Source: Amylibacter sp. IMCC11727
GTDB taxonomy: Bacteria; Pseudomonadota; Alphaproteobacteria; Rhodobacterales; Rhodobacteraceae
NCBI RefSeq assembly: GCF_029854195.1
Contig: NZ_CP122960.1
Span: 1,804,001-1,868,000, forward strand
DNA length: 64,000 nucleotides
Reading direction: 5' to 3'
Numbering within the stretch: the first letter of the stretch is position 1; every line of letters begins with the position of its first letter. This document shows positions 7,750-16,094 of the stretch, one piece after another. Both the position numbers and the translations under genes were made by a program. The notes below the pieces were generated by a model. That model searched no databases and was not told where the DNA came from. It worked only from the letters and a program-made list of their open reading frames with translations.

Positions 7750-9357
7750 ATGTTTTTTTTACGCAATCGACTGATGGGAATCGCTGCTGCAGGTGCAATT
7801 GCATCGCTCACTGTTTTTTCAGCTCCAGCTGTCCACGCAAAACCAACAAATGCGCAAATTTCAGCGGCTGTTAAGGCTGACAAATCACTTTCTGGTGAAG
7901 CGAAACAATTCTACGCGCAACGTGGCTACAAACCGATCTGGGTGGGCAACAAAAACAAGTCCCGTGCCAAGGCATTGCTGGCGGCGGTAACAAATTCTGC
8001 CGCTCACGGCTTGCCTACCGCACAATATCGGATTGCGGACCTAAAGGCCGCTTTGCGAAACGGGAATGGCAAAGAGGGTGCCTCTGCCGAAGCGTTCGCC
8101 ACAAAGATTTTCCTCAAATACGCCCATGATTTGTCTTCTGGCGTTCTAGAGCCCAAGAAAGTGGACCGCGAAATCGCTGTGCAACCGCCGCGCAGATCAG
8201 AATTGGCCTTATTGGATGCTATTTCGCGCAGCTCCCCCAGCGGCTTTTTCAAAGCCCTGGTTCCAACTCACCCAGAATACGCGCGTTTGTTGAAAGAAAA
8301 GCAAAATCTCGAACGTTTGATTGGCAAAGGCGGCTATGGTGCGAAAGTTCCAGTTGCAACGCTGAAACCCGGCACGTCGAGCAAAAACGTGACCAAAATG
8401 CGCGCACGGTTGTCCGCACTCGGCTATGGCCGTTTGGGTGCAGACGCTGGTTTTGATGAAAACCTCAAGAAAGTTGTGCAGCAATTCCAAACAGACCATG
8501 GCCTAAAGGCAGATGGGGTTGCAGGGCCCGGTACAATCAAGGTGATGAATGTCTCCGCAGATCAACGCTTGCGTCAGGTTCTGGTCAATCTGGAGCGGGA
8601 ACGCTGGATGAACCGCTCGCGCGGCAAACGCCATATTGTCGTGAACTTGGCTGATTTCTCTTTCAACGTGTACGACAATGACCGCGTGACTTTCACTTCG
8701 GTGACCGTGATCGGCAAAGTGGGCAAAGACCGCACACCAGAATTTCACGATCAAATGACCCATATGGTTGTGAACCCAACATGGCACGTGCCGCGTTCCA
8801 TCGCGGGCAAAGAATACCTGCCGATTATCAAAAAAGACCCTGGCTTTTTGGCCCGTCGCGGAATGCGCATGGTTGGCAGAAATGGCAAGGCAGTGAACCC
8901 TGCCAACGTGAATCTGTCCCAATACAGCGCAAAGAACTTTCCGTATTCCATCAAGCAAAAGCCATCCAAAGGGAATGCGTTGGGTTTGGTGAAATTTATG
9001 TTCCCAAACAAGTACAACATTTATCTGCATGACACGCCGTCCAAGAGCCTATTCAACCGCGAAGTGCGTGCCTTTAGCCATGGCTGTGTTCGGGTGCAAA
9101 AACCGTTCGAATTTGCTTATAAGCTGTTGGAAAAACAGACATCTGATCCAAAGGGCGCGTTTCACGGGTGGCTGAAAACGGGCCGTGAACAGTATGTGAA
9201 TTTGCAACAACCTGTGCCGATTTACCTGAACTATCGCACTGCATTTTTCAAAGAAGATGGTCGTATCAACTACCGCAACGACATCTATGGTCGTGACAAA
9301 ACCATCTTTAACGCTCTGAGCAAAGCTGGGGTGGCATTGCAAGCCGTTCAGGGGTAA
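7750..9357 (+). CDS. L,D-transpeptidase family protein (YcbB/LdtD type)
   Basis: Periplasmic peptidoglycan cross-linking enzyme forming 3-3 bonds, or anchoring proteins. The ATG at 7750 has GAGGGG just upstream and begins a signal peptide (hydrophobic segment ending near VHAKP); an upstream TTG at 7732 is less likely. Residues about 25-200 are the YcbB scaffold domain (QFYAQRGYKPIW, AAAHGLPTAQY-like motifs), residues about 208-268 a peptidoglycan-binding domain (FDENLKKVVQQFQTDHGLKADGVAGPGT), and the YkuD catalytic domain carries HDTPSK and SHGCVR with Cys446 as nucleophile. The 535-residue length fits the YcbB group. A terminator follows. Confidence 0.93.
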   Translation: MFFLRNRLMGIAAAGAIASLTVFSAPAVHAKPTNAQISAAVKADKSLSGEAKQFYAQRGYKPIWVGNKNKSRAKALLAAVTNSAAHGLPTAQYRIADLKAALRNGNGKEGASAEAFATKIFLKYAHDLSSGVLEPKKVDREIAVQPPRRSELALLDAISRSSPSGFFKALVPTHPEYARLLKEKQNLERLIGKGGYGAKVPVATLKPGTSSKNVTKMRARLSALGYGRLGADAGFDENLKKVVQQFQTDHGLKADGVAGPGTIKVMNVSADQRLRQVLVNLERERWMNRSRGKRHIVVNLADFSFNVYDNDRVTFTSVTVIGKVGKDRTPEFHDQMTHMVVNPTWHVPRSIAGKEYLPIIKKDPGFLARRGMRMVGRNGKAVNPANVNLSQYSAKNFPYSIKQKPSKGNALGLVKFMFPNKYNIYLHDTPSKSLFNREVRAFSHGCVRVQKPFEFAYKLLEKQTSDPKGAFHGWLKTGREQYVNLQQPVPIYLNYRTAFFKEDGRINYRNDIYGRDKTIFNALSKAGVALQAVQG

Positions 9358-9378
9358 AACCCAACTGAATTTCGGTTA

Positions 9379-9409
9379 GAACGGGCGCCGCAAAGGGCGC
9401 CCGTTTTCG
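9379..9409 (+). terminator. Rho-independent terminator after the L,D-transpeptidase gene
   Basis: AACGGGCGCC / GGGCGCCCGTT around a short CAAA-containing loop, followed by TTTCG. It separates the transpeptidase gene from the lpxD-like gene, which begins 13 nt later. Confidence 0.85.
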
Positions 9410-9421
9410 TTAGAGGACAGC

Positions 9422-10516
9422 ATGGCAGATTTTTCAATCGCAGACATCGCAGAACAGTTGGGCGCAGAGGCGGAAGGGGATCTTTCGCTACGTGTTACCA
9501 GCGTTCAAGAGCCGCACAAAGCGGAAAGCACGCAATTGGCGTTGGCGATGGAACCGTCCTATGCAGACGCGGTGGTGGCGGGCAATGCCCAAGCGGCTGT
9601 GGTCTGGGAAGGCGCCGATTGGCAAGGCATGGGGCTGAAGGCGGCAATTTTTGCGCCGCGATCTCGGTATGTTTTATCTGGGGTGACGCGGGTGTTTGAA
9701 CATGTGCCTGACATTGACCTTGGAATCCATCCTACGGCCATTATCGACCCAAGCGCAGTGATTGGCGCGAACCCATCCATTGGGCCATTTGTGGTGATTT
9801 CATCTGGCGTTGTGATTGGTGACAACGCACGTATCGCCAGCCATTCCAGCATCGGGCGCGACGCCGTTATCGGCAATAACCCATTGATTTACCAAGGGGT
9901 TCACATTGGCGCACGTGTGCGCATTGGCGATGATTTTTATGCGCAGCAAGGCGCTGCAATTGGTGTGGATGGGTTTTCGTACGTCACTCCTAAACCGGGA
10001 GCCGTGGAAGAGGCAAAAGCAACGGGCCAAATCACCCAAGCCAGCAAAACCAGTGGATTTGCCCGTATCAATTCGCTCGGTTCTGTCGTTCTCGGGGATC
10101 GCGTTGAAGTTGGCGCAAATTCCGCACTTGATCGTGGGACGATCGCGAATACCACAATTGGCAACGGCACAAAGCTGGATAACCTCGTACATGTTGGCCA
10201 CAACGTGACTGTGGGCGAAAATTGTTTGCTGTGTGGCCAAGTGGGCGTTGCAGGCAGCAGTGTGATTGGGGATCGCGTTGTACTCGGCGGCCAAGTGGGT
10301 GTTGCCGATCACATCACCATCGGATCAGATGTGATTGCTGCAGGTAAATCCGGCATCTCCAGCAACGTGCCATCGGGCCGTGTGATGATGGGCAGCCCCG
10401 CAATGAAAATGAACCTGAATATCGAAGCCTACAAAGCCCTGCGCCGATTGCCCCGATTGGTGGCCAAAGTGGCGCAATTGGAAAAGATGGTTTCCAAATC
10501 GCCCGAAACGGATTAA
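9422..10516 (+). CDS. lpxD: UDP-3-O-acylglucosamine N-acyltransferase (LpxD family)
   Basis: LpxD transfers a hydroxyacyl chain from acyl carrier protein to UDP-3-O-acylglucosamine in lipid A synthesis. The 364-residue protein has an N-terminal uridine-binding-like domain (residues 1-about 100), then a left-handed beta-helix of hexapeptide repeats from about 103 (HPTAIIDPSAVIG) to about 335. DNLVHVGHNVTVG contains the expected catalytic histidine. Unlike the usual bamA-lpxD-fabZ-lpxA setting, it lies directly before an acyl carrier protein and a ketoacyl synthase. It may therefore be a second, specialised LpxD; whether a housekeeping copy exists elsewhere cannot be seen. Confidence 0.9.
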   Translation: MADFSIADIAEQLGAEAEGDLSLRVTSVQEPHKAESTQLALAMEPSYADAVVAGNAQAAVVWEGADWQGMGLKAAIFAPRSRYVLSGVTRVFEHVPDIDLGIHPTAIIDPSAVIGANPSIGPFVVISSGVVIGDNARIASHSSIGRDAVIGNNPLIYQGVHIGARVRIGDDFYAQQGAAIGVDGFSYVTPKPGAVEEAKATGQITQASKTSGFARINSLGSVVLGDRVEVGANSALDRGTIANTTIGNGTKLDNLVHVGHNVTVGENCLLCGQVGVAGSSVIGDRVVLGGQVGVADHITIGSDVIAAGKSGISSNVPSGRVMMGSPAMKMNLNIEAYKALRRLPRLVAKVAQLEKMVSKSPETD

Positions 10517-10553
10517 TTCGGTGATCAAGTTTTGAGCATTGGTGAACACACCC

Positions 10554-10814
10554 ATGAACGTGCATGAAAAAATCCGAGCGATCTTAGCCGAGCAAGCCTT
10601 GCTGGAGCCTCAAGACGTCACCGATACCGCATCCCTAGAGGATTTGGGCATCGATAGTCTGGGCGTGGTCGAAGTGATCTTTGCCATTGAAGAAGCTTTC
10701 AGCATCTCTGTCCCTTTTAATGCGAACGATCCCGAAGCATCCAATTTCGATTTGTCTTCGGTGACGGCCATTTCCACTGCAGTTGAATCCCTGATTGCTG
10801 AGCAGGCAAAATAA
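10554..10814 (+). CDS. Acyl carrier protein (specialised, AcpXL-like)
   Basis: An 86-residue acyl carrier protein. The phosphopantetheine attachment serine is Ser35 in LEDLGIDSLGVVEV, followed by an acidic helix II (IFAIEEAF). The ATG at 10554 was chosen; an in-frame TTG at 10539 lacks a ribosome binding site. It differs from housekeeping AcpP in the region after helix II (SISVPFNANDPEASNFDLSS) and resembles AcpXL-type carriers for lipid A acyl chains. It sits between lpxD (37-nt gap) and a ketoacyl synthase (2-nt gap), which suggests it carries a dedicated acyl chain for LpxD (inference). Confidence 0.88.
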   Translation: MNVHEKIRAILAEQALLEPQDVTDTASLEDLGIDSLGVVEVIFAIEEAFSISVPFNANDPEASNFDLSSVTAISTAVESLIAEQAK

Positions 10815-10816
10815 GC

Positions 10817-12031
10817 ATGTCAAACCGTGTGGTGATTACAGGGCAGGGGGCAATATGCGCCCTTGGTCTATCTGCTACCACAACATTGGATGCGATGCTC
10901 AATGGGCGGTGTGGGATCGGTGCGCTGGACTTCCCTGATGTGGATCGTCTGTCTGTTCAGATTGGGGCGCAGATAAAGGGCTTTGATGCGGATGCGCGAT
11001 TTACGCGCTCTCAACAGGCGCTCTATGATCCGTTTACGCAATATGCGCTCATTGCCGCGCAAGAGGCCGTAACCCAATCTGGCCTAACCATTTCAGACGC
11101 TTTAGCGCTGGAAACAGGTGTGGTGCTTGGCTCTGCTGGCGGTGGCTTACAAACGCAGGATCAAAATTACAAAACGGTTTATGAAGATGGCAAAAACCGT
11201 GTGCATCCCTTTGTTGTTCCACGATTAATGATGAATGCGGCCTCCAGCCATGTGTCGATGGCACAGGGGGCGATGGGTCCGTGCTTCACGGTGAGCACCG
11301 CCTGTGCCTCGTCCAACCACGCCATGGGACAAGCGTTTCAAATGGTGCGGTCTGGCGCGGCCAAGGTGATGTTGACGGGGGGCAGCGACAGCATGTTGTG
11401 CTTTGGCGGGATCAAAGCATGGGAAGGGCTTCGGGTTTTGTCCCCAGATGGGTGCCGCCCGTTTTGCGCCACGCGCAACGGAATGGTCCAAGGCGAAGGT
11501 GCGGCCATTTTTGTGTTTGAAAACCTTGATCATGCTACGGCCCGTGGGGCCAATATTCTGGCCGAAGTTGCAGGGTTTTCTATGACGTCTGACGCGGCTG
11601 ATATCGTCGTTCCAAACGCTCAAAGCGCGGCGCGTGCGATGGCGGCCTCTGTCAAAGATGCGGGTCTCAATCCCGAAGACATTGGGTTCGTAAACGCGCA
11701 CGGCACGGCTACATCGGTCAACGACAAAACCGAAATATCCGCTCTGCGATTGGCGTTTGGTGCGGCAGCCAACGACATGGCCGTTACGTCCACCAAATCA
11801 ATGCACGGCCATATGATGGGCGCAACTGGGGCGGTTGAACTGCTGTCATGTGTGGCCGCTGTAAAAGACGGTGTTTTGGCCCCTACGATTAATCACGCAG
11901 AAGATGATCCTGAATGTGACTTGGACATCATCGCCAACACGTCGCGTGAAACACCTGTGACCGCTGCGATCAGCAATGCCTTTGCCTTTGGCGGATTGAA
12001 TGCTGTTCTAACGCTGAAACGATACAAATAA
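10817..12031 (+). CDS. Beta-ketoacyl-ACP synthase (FabF/KAS II type)
   Basis: Condensing enzyme for acyl-chain elongation. The Cys-His-His triad is visible: Cys163 in STACASSNHAMGQAF, His in NAHGTATSVND and His in KSMHGHMMGATGAVE; the end shows AFAFGGLNAVL. Length (404) is normal for KAS I/II. It starts 2 nt after the acyl carrier gene, so the pair is cotranscribed and likely works on the same acyl chain. The context suggests production of a lipid A-specific (perhaps long or modified) acyl group rather than housekeeping fatty acid synthesis; this is inference. Confidence 0.93.
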   Translation: MSNRVVITGQGAICALGLSATTTLDAMLNGRCGIGALDFPDVDRLSVQIGAQIKGFDADARFTRSQQALYDPFTQYALIAAQEAVTQSGLTISDALALETGVVLGSAGGGLQTQDQNYKTVYEDGKNRVHPFVVPRLMMNAASSHVSMAQGAMGPCFTVSTACASSNHAMGQAFQMVRSGAAKVMLTGGSDSMLCFGGIKAWEGLRVLSPDGCRPFCATRNGMVQGEGAAIFVFENLDHATARGANILAEVAGFSMTSDAADIVVPNAQSAARAMAASVKDAGLNPEDIGFVNAHGTATSVNDKTEISALRLAFGAAANDMAVTSTKSMHGHMMGATGAVELLSCVAAVKDGVLAPTINHAEDDPECDLDIIANTSRETPVTAAISNAFAFGGLNAVLTLKRYK

Positions 12032-12032
12032 A

Positions 12033-12060
12033 AAACCCCGCACAATGGCGGGGTTTCATT
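12033..12060. terminator. Terminator after the lpxD-acp-KAS unit
   Basis: AAACCCCGC / GCGGGGTTT (12033-12056), a 9-bp perfect stem with a 6-nt loop, A-rich before and T-containing after. Located between convergent genes, it can act on both strands. Confidence 0.88.
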
Positions 12061-12077
12061 TCGGATCTGATATCAGC

Positions 12078-12692
12078 TTATTTTGGCTCGATAGCCGTCC
12101 AAGCCGCAGTAAACCCTTTGAGTGATAACTCAAGGTTCAAAGGTTTGTCCGCCGCCGCAACAGATGCAATCACGACAGTGGCTTTAGCACCCTTTTTCAT
12201 GGCTGCAATTTCACCAGCCGTCATACCGAAACGCGCATAGCACCCCAGTTGGTCACACCATGTGTAAGGGTAGCGTTTCGCCTTGCCAGCGTCGATTTTC
12301 ATTACGACCTGCGCTGTCAGCAAAGAGCCAAGTGGCGTTGCAATATCAACACCTGCCACGGCTTTGCCGCCCTTAGGCAAGGCCTGCATATCGATTTGTG
12401 CAACAGGGTTGCCATCGGCATCTGGCAACAGATTGTACAGACGGCAGACTTCTTCTTCTTTGACTTCCCCTTTGATGCAACGAACTTCCCAGGCTTCGAA
12501 TTTGTCGCGCAAATAGCCATCGCCAATTTGCGGTTCAGTTGTTTCTTCTGCTACTGGAAATTCCTCATCCGTCGCAGGAGCTTGGGTTGTTTCTTCGGTT
12601 GCTGTTTCCGTTTCAGTCGCAGTTTCCTGCGCAAACGCAACAGGAGACATCATCAACAATGCAAGTGCGGCGGGGATCAATGTATTTTTCAT
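12078..12692 (-). CDS. Invasion-associated locus B (IalB) family periplasmic protein
   Basis: A 204-residue exported protein of the IalB family, named after a Bartonella protein but widespread in non-pathogenic alphaproteobacteria. The start at 12692 gives a clean signal peptide (MKNTLIPAALALLMMSPVAFAQE) with AAGG upstream; a longer frame reaches 12731. Residues about 20-55 are Thr/Glu-rich and likely disordered. The core has WEVRCIKGEVKEEEVCRLY and WCDQLGCYARFGMT, two Cys pairs probably forming disulfides. Function is unknown beyond periplasmic location. It is convergent with the ketoacyl synthase gene. Confidence 0.87.
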   Translation of the reverse strand: MKNTLIPAALALLMMSPVAFAQETATETETATEETTQAPATDEEFPVAEETTEPQIGDGYLRDKFEAWEVRCIKGEVKEEEVCRLYNLLPDADGNPVAQIDMQALPKGGKAVAGVDIATPLGSLLTAQVVMKIDAGKAKRYPYTWCDQLGCYARFGMTAGEIAAMKKGAKATVVIASVAAADKPLNLELSLKGFTAAWTAIEPK

Positions 12693-12846
12693 CAAGAGAC
12701 CTTTGTGTTCCTTCGGAAGATCATTTTCCATGAGCGTTTACATAATGGCAAACGCTGGGATTGTCAGCGCATTTTTTCGTGTGTGCAAGTGATCGCTCAT
12801 TTATTCTGCTGCGCTTCACAAAGCGTAACATACAGCAATGTTTAGA

Positions 12847-12930
12847 TGCAAAAAAGACGCTTGGAGTTTTCTCCTAAGCGTCTTTTTTTCTGCGTAAGCA
12901 GTTCTCCCCATCGGACTGGCCGATCAATGA
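12847..12930 (-). ncRNA. Candidate small RNA ending in a strong terminator
   Basis: On the minus strand a promoter-like pair TTGACG (12964-12959) and TAGGTT (12941-12936), spaced 17 nt, is followed by about 80 nt without a plausible reading frame and then a strong hairpin (AGACGCTTAGGAG / CTCCAAGCGTCT) with a T run. No annotated gene ends here, so the terminator needs another explanation; a short noncoding transcript is the simplest. No known RNA family was recognised (6S, SRP RNA and tmRNA motifs are absent). The hairpin also has T runs on the plus strand, so orientation is uncertain. Confidence 0.4.
12850..12890. terminator. Strong hairpin terminator with T runs on both strands
   Basis: A 12-bp stem with one bulged T, a TTTT loop on the plus strand, flanked by A and T runs so that it terminates in either direction. 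It lies between the start of the IalB-like gene and the HerA-like gene, where no coding transcript is expected to end. Confidence 0.85.
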
Positions 12931-12975
12931 GAGGCAACCTAGGCGAGAAAAAATAACGCGTCAACAGTCCGATGG
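12908..12975. repeat. 10-bp inverted repeat flanking the candidate promoter
   Basis: CCATCGGACT at 12908-12917 and its exact reverse complement AGTCCGATGG at 12966-12975, 48 nt apart. The arms bracket the candidate promoter of the small RNA; they could be an operator pair or part of a longer folded transcript. Confidence 0.6.
12936..12964 (-). promoter_or_regulatory. Candidate promoter for the small RNA
   Basis: TTGACG, 17-nt spacer, TAGGTT read on the minus strand. TTGACG is a common alphaproteobacterial -35 hexamer. The expected start is about 12929. Confidence 0.4.
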
Positions 12976-13113
12976 CCAAATTGTCGCAGATATTTAACAA
13001 ATTCAGGAACGAGGCGTGAACACTGACCAAAGGGTCAAAAATGAACGCGATTCAGGCGTGGCATGAGCCAGAATTTTGGGTATGGTTTGCCAAGATTTAA
13101 GGGAGCAGGCGCA

Positions 13114-14682
13114 ATGGACAATCCAGAACTCATTTTTATTGGCGGCGGCGGTGAAGGCTATGAAGAGCCTCAATCGTTGATCCTAAAGTATGCGAACCGT
13201 CACGGGTTGATCGCAGGGGCCACGGGTACCGGTAAAACAGTGACCCTGCAAATTTTGGCCGAAAGCTTTTCAGCGGCAGGTGTGCCTGTGGTGCTGTCCG
13301 ACGTCAAAGGCGATTTGTCAGGTATCGCAAAATCAGGCTCGCCCGATTTCAAACTGCATGACGCTTTCATGAGCCGCGCAGAAAAGATCAAGTTTGATAC
13401 CTATGACTACGACAAATTCCCTGTCACTTTTTGGGATTTGTTTGGCGAACAAGGCCATCCCGTACGCACCACAGTGTCCGAAATGGGGCCGTTGTTGCTG
13501 TCACGTTTGATGGAGCTGTCAGAAGCGCAGGAAGGCGTGATGAATATCGCGTTCCACGTGGCCGATGAACAGGGCCTGGCTCTTTTGGATCTAAAGGATC
13601 TTCGCGCCATGTTGATTTGGCTTGGTGAAAATGCGGATGAAGTTTCGCTTGAATACGGCAATGTGGGCAAGAACTCGATTGGGGCCATTCAGCGCCGTTT
13701 GCTTGTCCTTGAAAATCAGGGTGCGGATTCGTTCTTTGGGGAACCCGCGCTTGATCTGAACGATATGATTTCCACCACACAAGGCGGGCAGGGGCGGATC
13801 AATATTCTGGCCGCGGATAAGCTGATGCAAAGTCCCCGCCTTTACGCGACCTTCTTGCTGTGGATGTTGTCTGAACTGTTTGAAATGCTGCCCGAAGTGG
13901 GCGATCCAGATAAACCCAAACTGGTGTTTTTCTTTGATGAAGCGCATCTTCTGTTTGATGACGCGCCAAAGGCCCTGCTTGATAAAGTGGAACAAGTGGC
14001 CCGTTTGATCCGGTCCAAAGGGGTTGGCGTTTATTTCGTGTCCCAAAACCCTGCGGACGTGCCTGATGACATTCTGGGGCAGCTGGGCAATCGCATGCAA
14101 CACGCCCTGCGTGCCTTTACCCCCAAGGATCAAAAGGCATTGAAACTGGCGGCGGCCACCTTCCGCGAAAACCCAGCGTTCAGTACGCGTGAAGCGATCA
14201 CAGACATGGGGGTGGGCGAGGCTTTGGTGTCCACGCTTGAAAAAAAAGGGATGCCGTCCATTGTGCAGCGCACCTTGATCCGTCCGCCATCGTCACAGCT
14301 TGGCCCGATCACCAAAGATGAACGCGCCGCCGTGATTGCCAACTCACCCGTGGCTGGGATTTACGAGGCCGAAGTGGACCGCGAAAGCGCATTTGAAAAG
14401 CTGCGCAAACGGGCAGAAGAGGCTGCCGAAGAGGCCGAGCGTTTAGAGCGCGAAGCAGAAGAAGCCGAAGCCCGCGAAGAAGCGGAAGCAGAGCGCAAAC
14501 GTGAATTCCAAAAAGCACGGAGATACGATGGCGCCTCTTCGCGTTCCACCAAACGGAAACGCTCTTCTCGCCGTGACAGTGTTGGCACAACCTTTGCCAA
14601 ATCCTTTGCGCGCCAACTGGGTACGAAAGCGGGGCAAACGCTCATTCGTGGGGTTCTGGGCAGCTTGTTCAAAGGGCGCTAG
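13114..14682 (+). CDS. HerA-like helicase-domain ATPase (DUF853 family)
   Basis: A FtsK/HerA-superfamily ATPase of the DUF853 (E. coli YjgR) family. The ATG at 13114 has GGGAGCAGG 5 nt upstream; an in-frame ATG at 13063 lacks one. Walker A is GATGTGKT at residues 35-42, Walker B KLVFFFDEAHLLF near 270-282, and FVSQNPADVPDDILGQLGNR is the conserved sensor region. About residues 420-485 form an Ala/Glu/Arg-rich coiled coil, followed by a basic tail. Length is 522. The biological role of this family is poorly known; DNA translocation is inferred from the fold. Neighbours give no further clue. Confidence 0.9.
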   Translation: MDNPELIFIGGGGEGYEEPQSLILKYANRHGLIAGATGTGKTVTLQILAESFSAAGVPVVLSDVKGDLSGIAKSGSPDFKLHDAFMSRAEKIKFDTYDYDKFPVTFWDLFGEQGHPVRTTVSEMGPLLLSRLMELSEAQEGVMNIAFHVADEQGLALLDLKDLRAMLIWLGENADEVSLEYGNVGKNSIGAIQRRLLVLENQGADSFFGEPALDLNDMISTTQGGQGRINILAADKLMQSPRLYATFLLWMLSELFEMLPEVGDPDKPKLVFFFDEAHLLFDDAPKALLDKVEQVARLIRSKGVGVYFVSQNPADVPDDILGQLGNRMQHALRAFTPKDQKALKLAAATFRENPAFSTREAITDMGVGEALVSTLEKKGMPSIVQRTLIRPPSSQLGPITKDERAAVIANSPVAGIYEAEVDRESAFEKLRKRAEEAAEEAERLEREAEEAEAREEAEAERKREFQKARRYDGASSRSTKRKRSSRRDSVGTTFAKSFARQLGTKAGQTLIRGVLGSLFKGR

Positions 14683-14698
14683 GCCCTTTGAAACTGTT

Positions 14699-14722
14699 GC
14701 GGATCAAAGGCGTTTGATCCGC
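14699..14722. repeat. Hairpin overlapping the end of the CNNM/CorC gene
   Basis: GCGGATCAAA-GGCG-TTTGATCCGC, a perfect 10-bp stem covering the last codons and stop of the minus-strand CNNM/CorC gene. There is no T run, so it is a stabilising 3'-end structure or weak terminator rather than a clear one. Confidence 0.5.
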
Positions 14723-16020
14723 AAGCTGGTGATTTTGTTCTGCTCGCGCGCTGCGATTTCAAAGCGGAAGCGGTGGAACGCAAACACTTGGCCCACCTCT
14801 GGAATCATCTGCGCTTCGTGGATCACAAGGCCAGCGATGGTATTGGCTTCGTCATCTGGCAGAGACCATTCTAATGCGCGGTTCAAATCGCGAATGGTCA
14901 TTGCCCCGTCGATCACATAATTGCCCGCATCATCCATTTGCGGGGCTGTTTGATCGTCCACATCGTGTTCATCCGAAATCTCGCCAATGATTTCCTCGAT
15001 GATGTCTTCGAGCGTGATCAGACCTTGCAATGCGCCATATTCGTCAACGACCAGGGCAAAGTGGGTTTTACGGCGCAAAAATTCACGCAACTGATCATCC
15101 AGTGTGGTGGTTTCTGGCACGAAATAGGGTTTCATCGCCACATCAAGCGCGTTGAAATCATCAAGCGCGGCAAGTGCATTGCTTTCGCCGCGCATAACTT
15201 TGTTCACGGCACGCAACAAATCCTTGGCATGAACAACACCCACGATGTTTTCTGGATCATCTTTCCACAAAGGCAAACGGGTATAAGCCGAAGTCAGACA
15301 TTGGTTGATAATGTCCTGCGGTGCGCTGTTCGCATCAATCATTTCCATATCAGATCGGTGCAACATGATTTCTTCGACTTCGCGGTCCTTCAGGTCCAGC
15401 GCACCCAGCAAACGGTCACGATCATCCCGATCCACATTGCCTTCCACATGGCCAAGCGCGATGGTGCCTGCAATCTCTGCCTGGGCTGCGCCTGCTTCGG
15501 CTTGATCTGATGCAGACACACCAATCAGCGACAAAATCCCCCGCACAATAAATTGCACCATGGCCACAATGGGGGACAACACCGCCACGACAATTGTAAT
15601 GGGCAAAGACACAAGCGTCGCCGCTTTTTCAGATTGTAAAATGGCATAGGTTTTTGGCAGCACCTCGGCAAAAACCAGCACCAGCGCGGTCATAACCAGC
15701 GTTGCCATGGCGATTCCGTTTTCCCCAAACAACCGCAAAAACAGGCTGGTTGCCAAAGAGGCCGCCAGAATGTTCACAAGGTTATTGCCCAACAAAACCG
15801 CACCGATCAAACGTTCGGAATTCTCTGTCAATTTCAGCGCCCGATTGGCCCCAGTGGATCCCCGATCTGCAAGGGAATGCAGCTTCCCGCGGGATGCTGC
15901 GGTCAGCGCGGTTTCACTGCCTGAAAAAAAGGCCGAGACACATAACAAACAAATGATCGCAATCACGGTCATCCATGCCTCAAAATCCATCAAAACTGTT
16001 GCACTTTGTGCGGTTTCCAT
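14704..16020 (-). CDS. CNNM/CorC family transporter-associated protein (HlyC/CorC)
   Basis: A 438-residue membrane protein of the CNNM/CorC family, linked to magnesium and cobalt transport. The N-terminal half has hydrophobic segments of a DUF21 domain (SAFFSGSETALTAAS near the start, GAVLLGNNLVNILAASLAT), then a CBS pair (about 210-330, with VVHAKDLLRAVN and LVVDEYGALQGLITLEDIIEEIIGEI), and a C-terminal CorC_HlyC domain (YVIDGAMTIRDLNRALEWSLP). The start could be 16020 or an internal Met at 15990. It is divergent from the metallophosphatase gene. Confidence 0.92.
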   Translation of the reverse strand: METAQSATVLMDFEAWMTVIAIICLLCVSAFFSGSETALTAASRGKLHSLADRGSTGANRALKLTENSERLIGAVLLGNNLVNILAASLATSLFLRLFGENGIAMATLVMTALVLVFAEVLPKTYAILQSEKAATLVSLPITIVVAVLSPIVAMVQFIVRGILSLIGVSASDQAEAGAAQAEIAGTIALGHVEGNVDRDDRDRLLGALDLKDREVEEIMLHRSDMEMIDANSAPQDIINQCLTSAYTRLPLWKDDPENIVGVVHAKDLLRAVNKVMRGESNALAALDDFNALDVAMKPYFVPETTTLDDQLREFLRRKTHFALVVDEYGALQGLITLEDIIEEIIGEISDEHDVDDQTAPQMDDAGNYVIDGAMTIRDLNRALEWSLPDDEANTIAGLVIHEAQMIPEVGQVFAFHRFRFEIAAREQNKITSLRIKRL

Positions 16021-16094
16021 TTCTGGTCTTCCTCGAAGTTGATCTTGCCCTTGTTATGGGCATCCAAACCGCGCCCCGCAAGAGAGGAGCCGTC

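Noticed and set aside
12842..13030. 62-codon minus-strand frame across the candidate small RNA region
   Set aside because: It runs through the terminator hairpin and has no ribosome site or plausible protein character.
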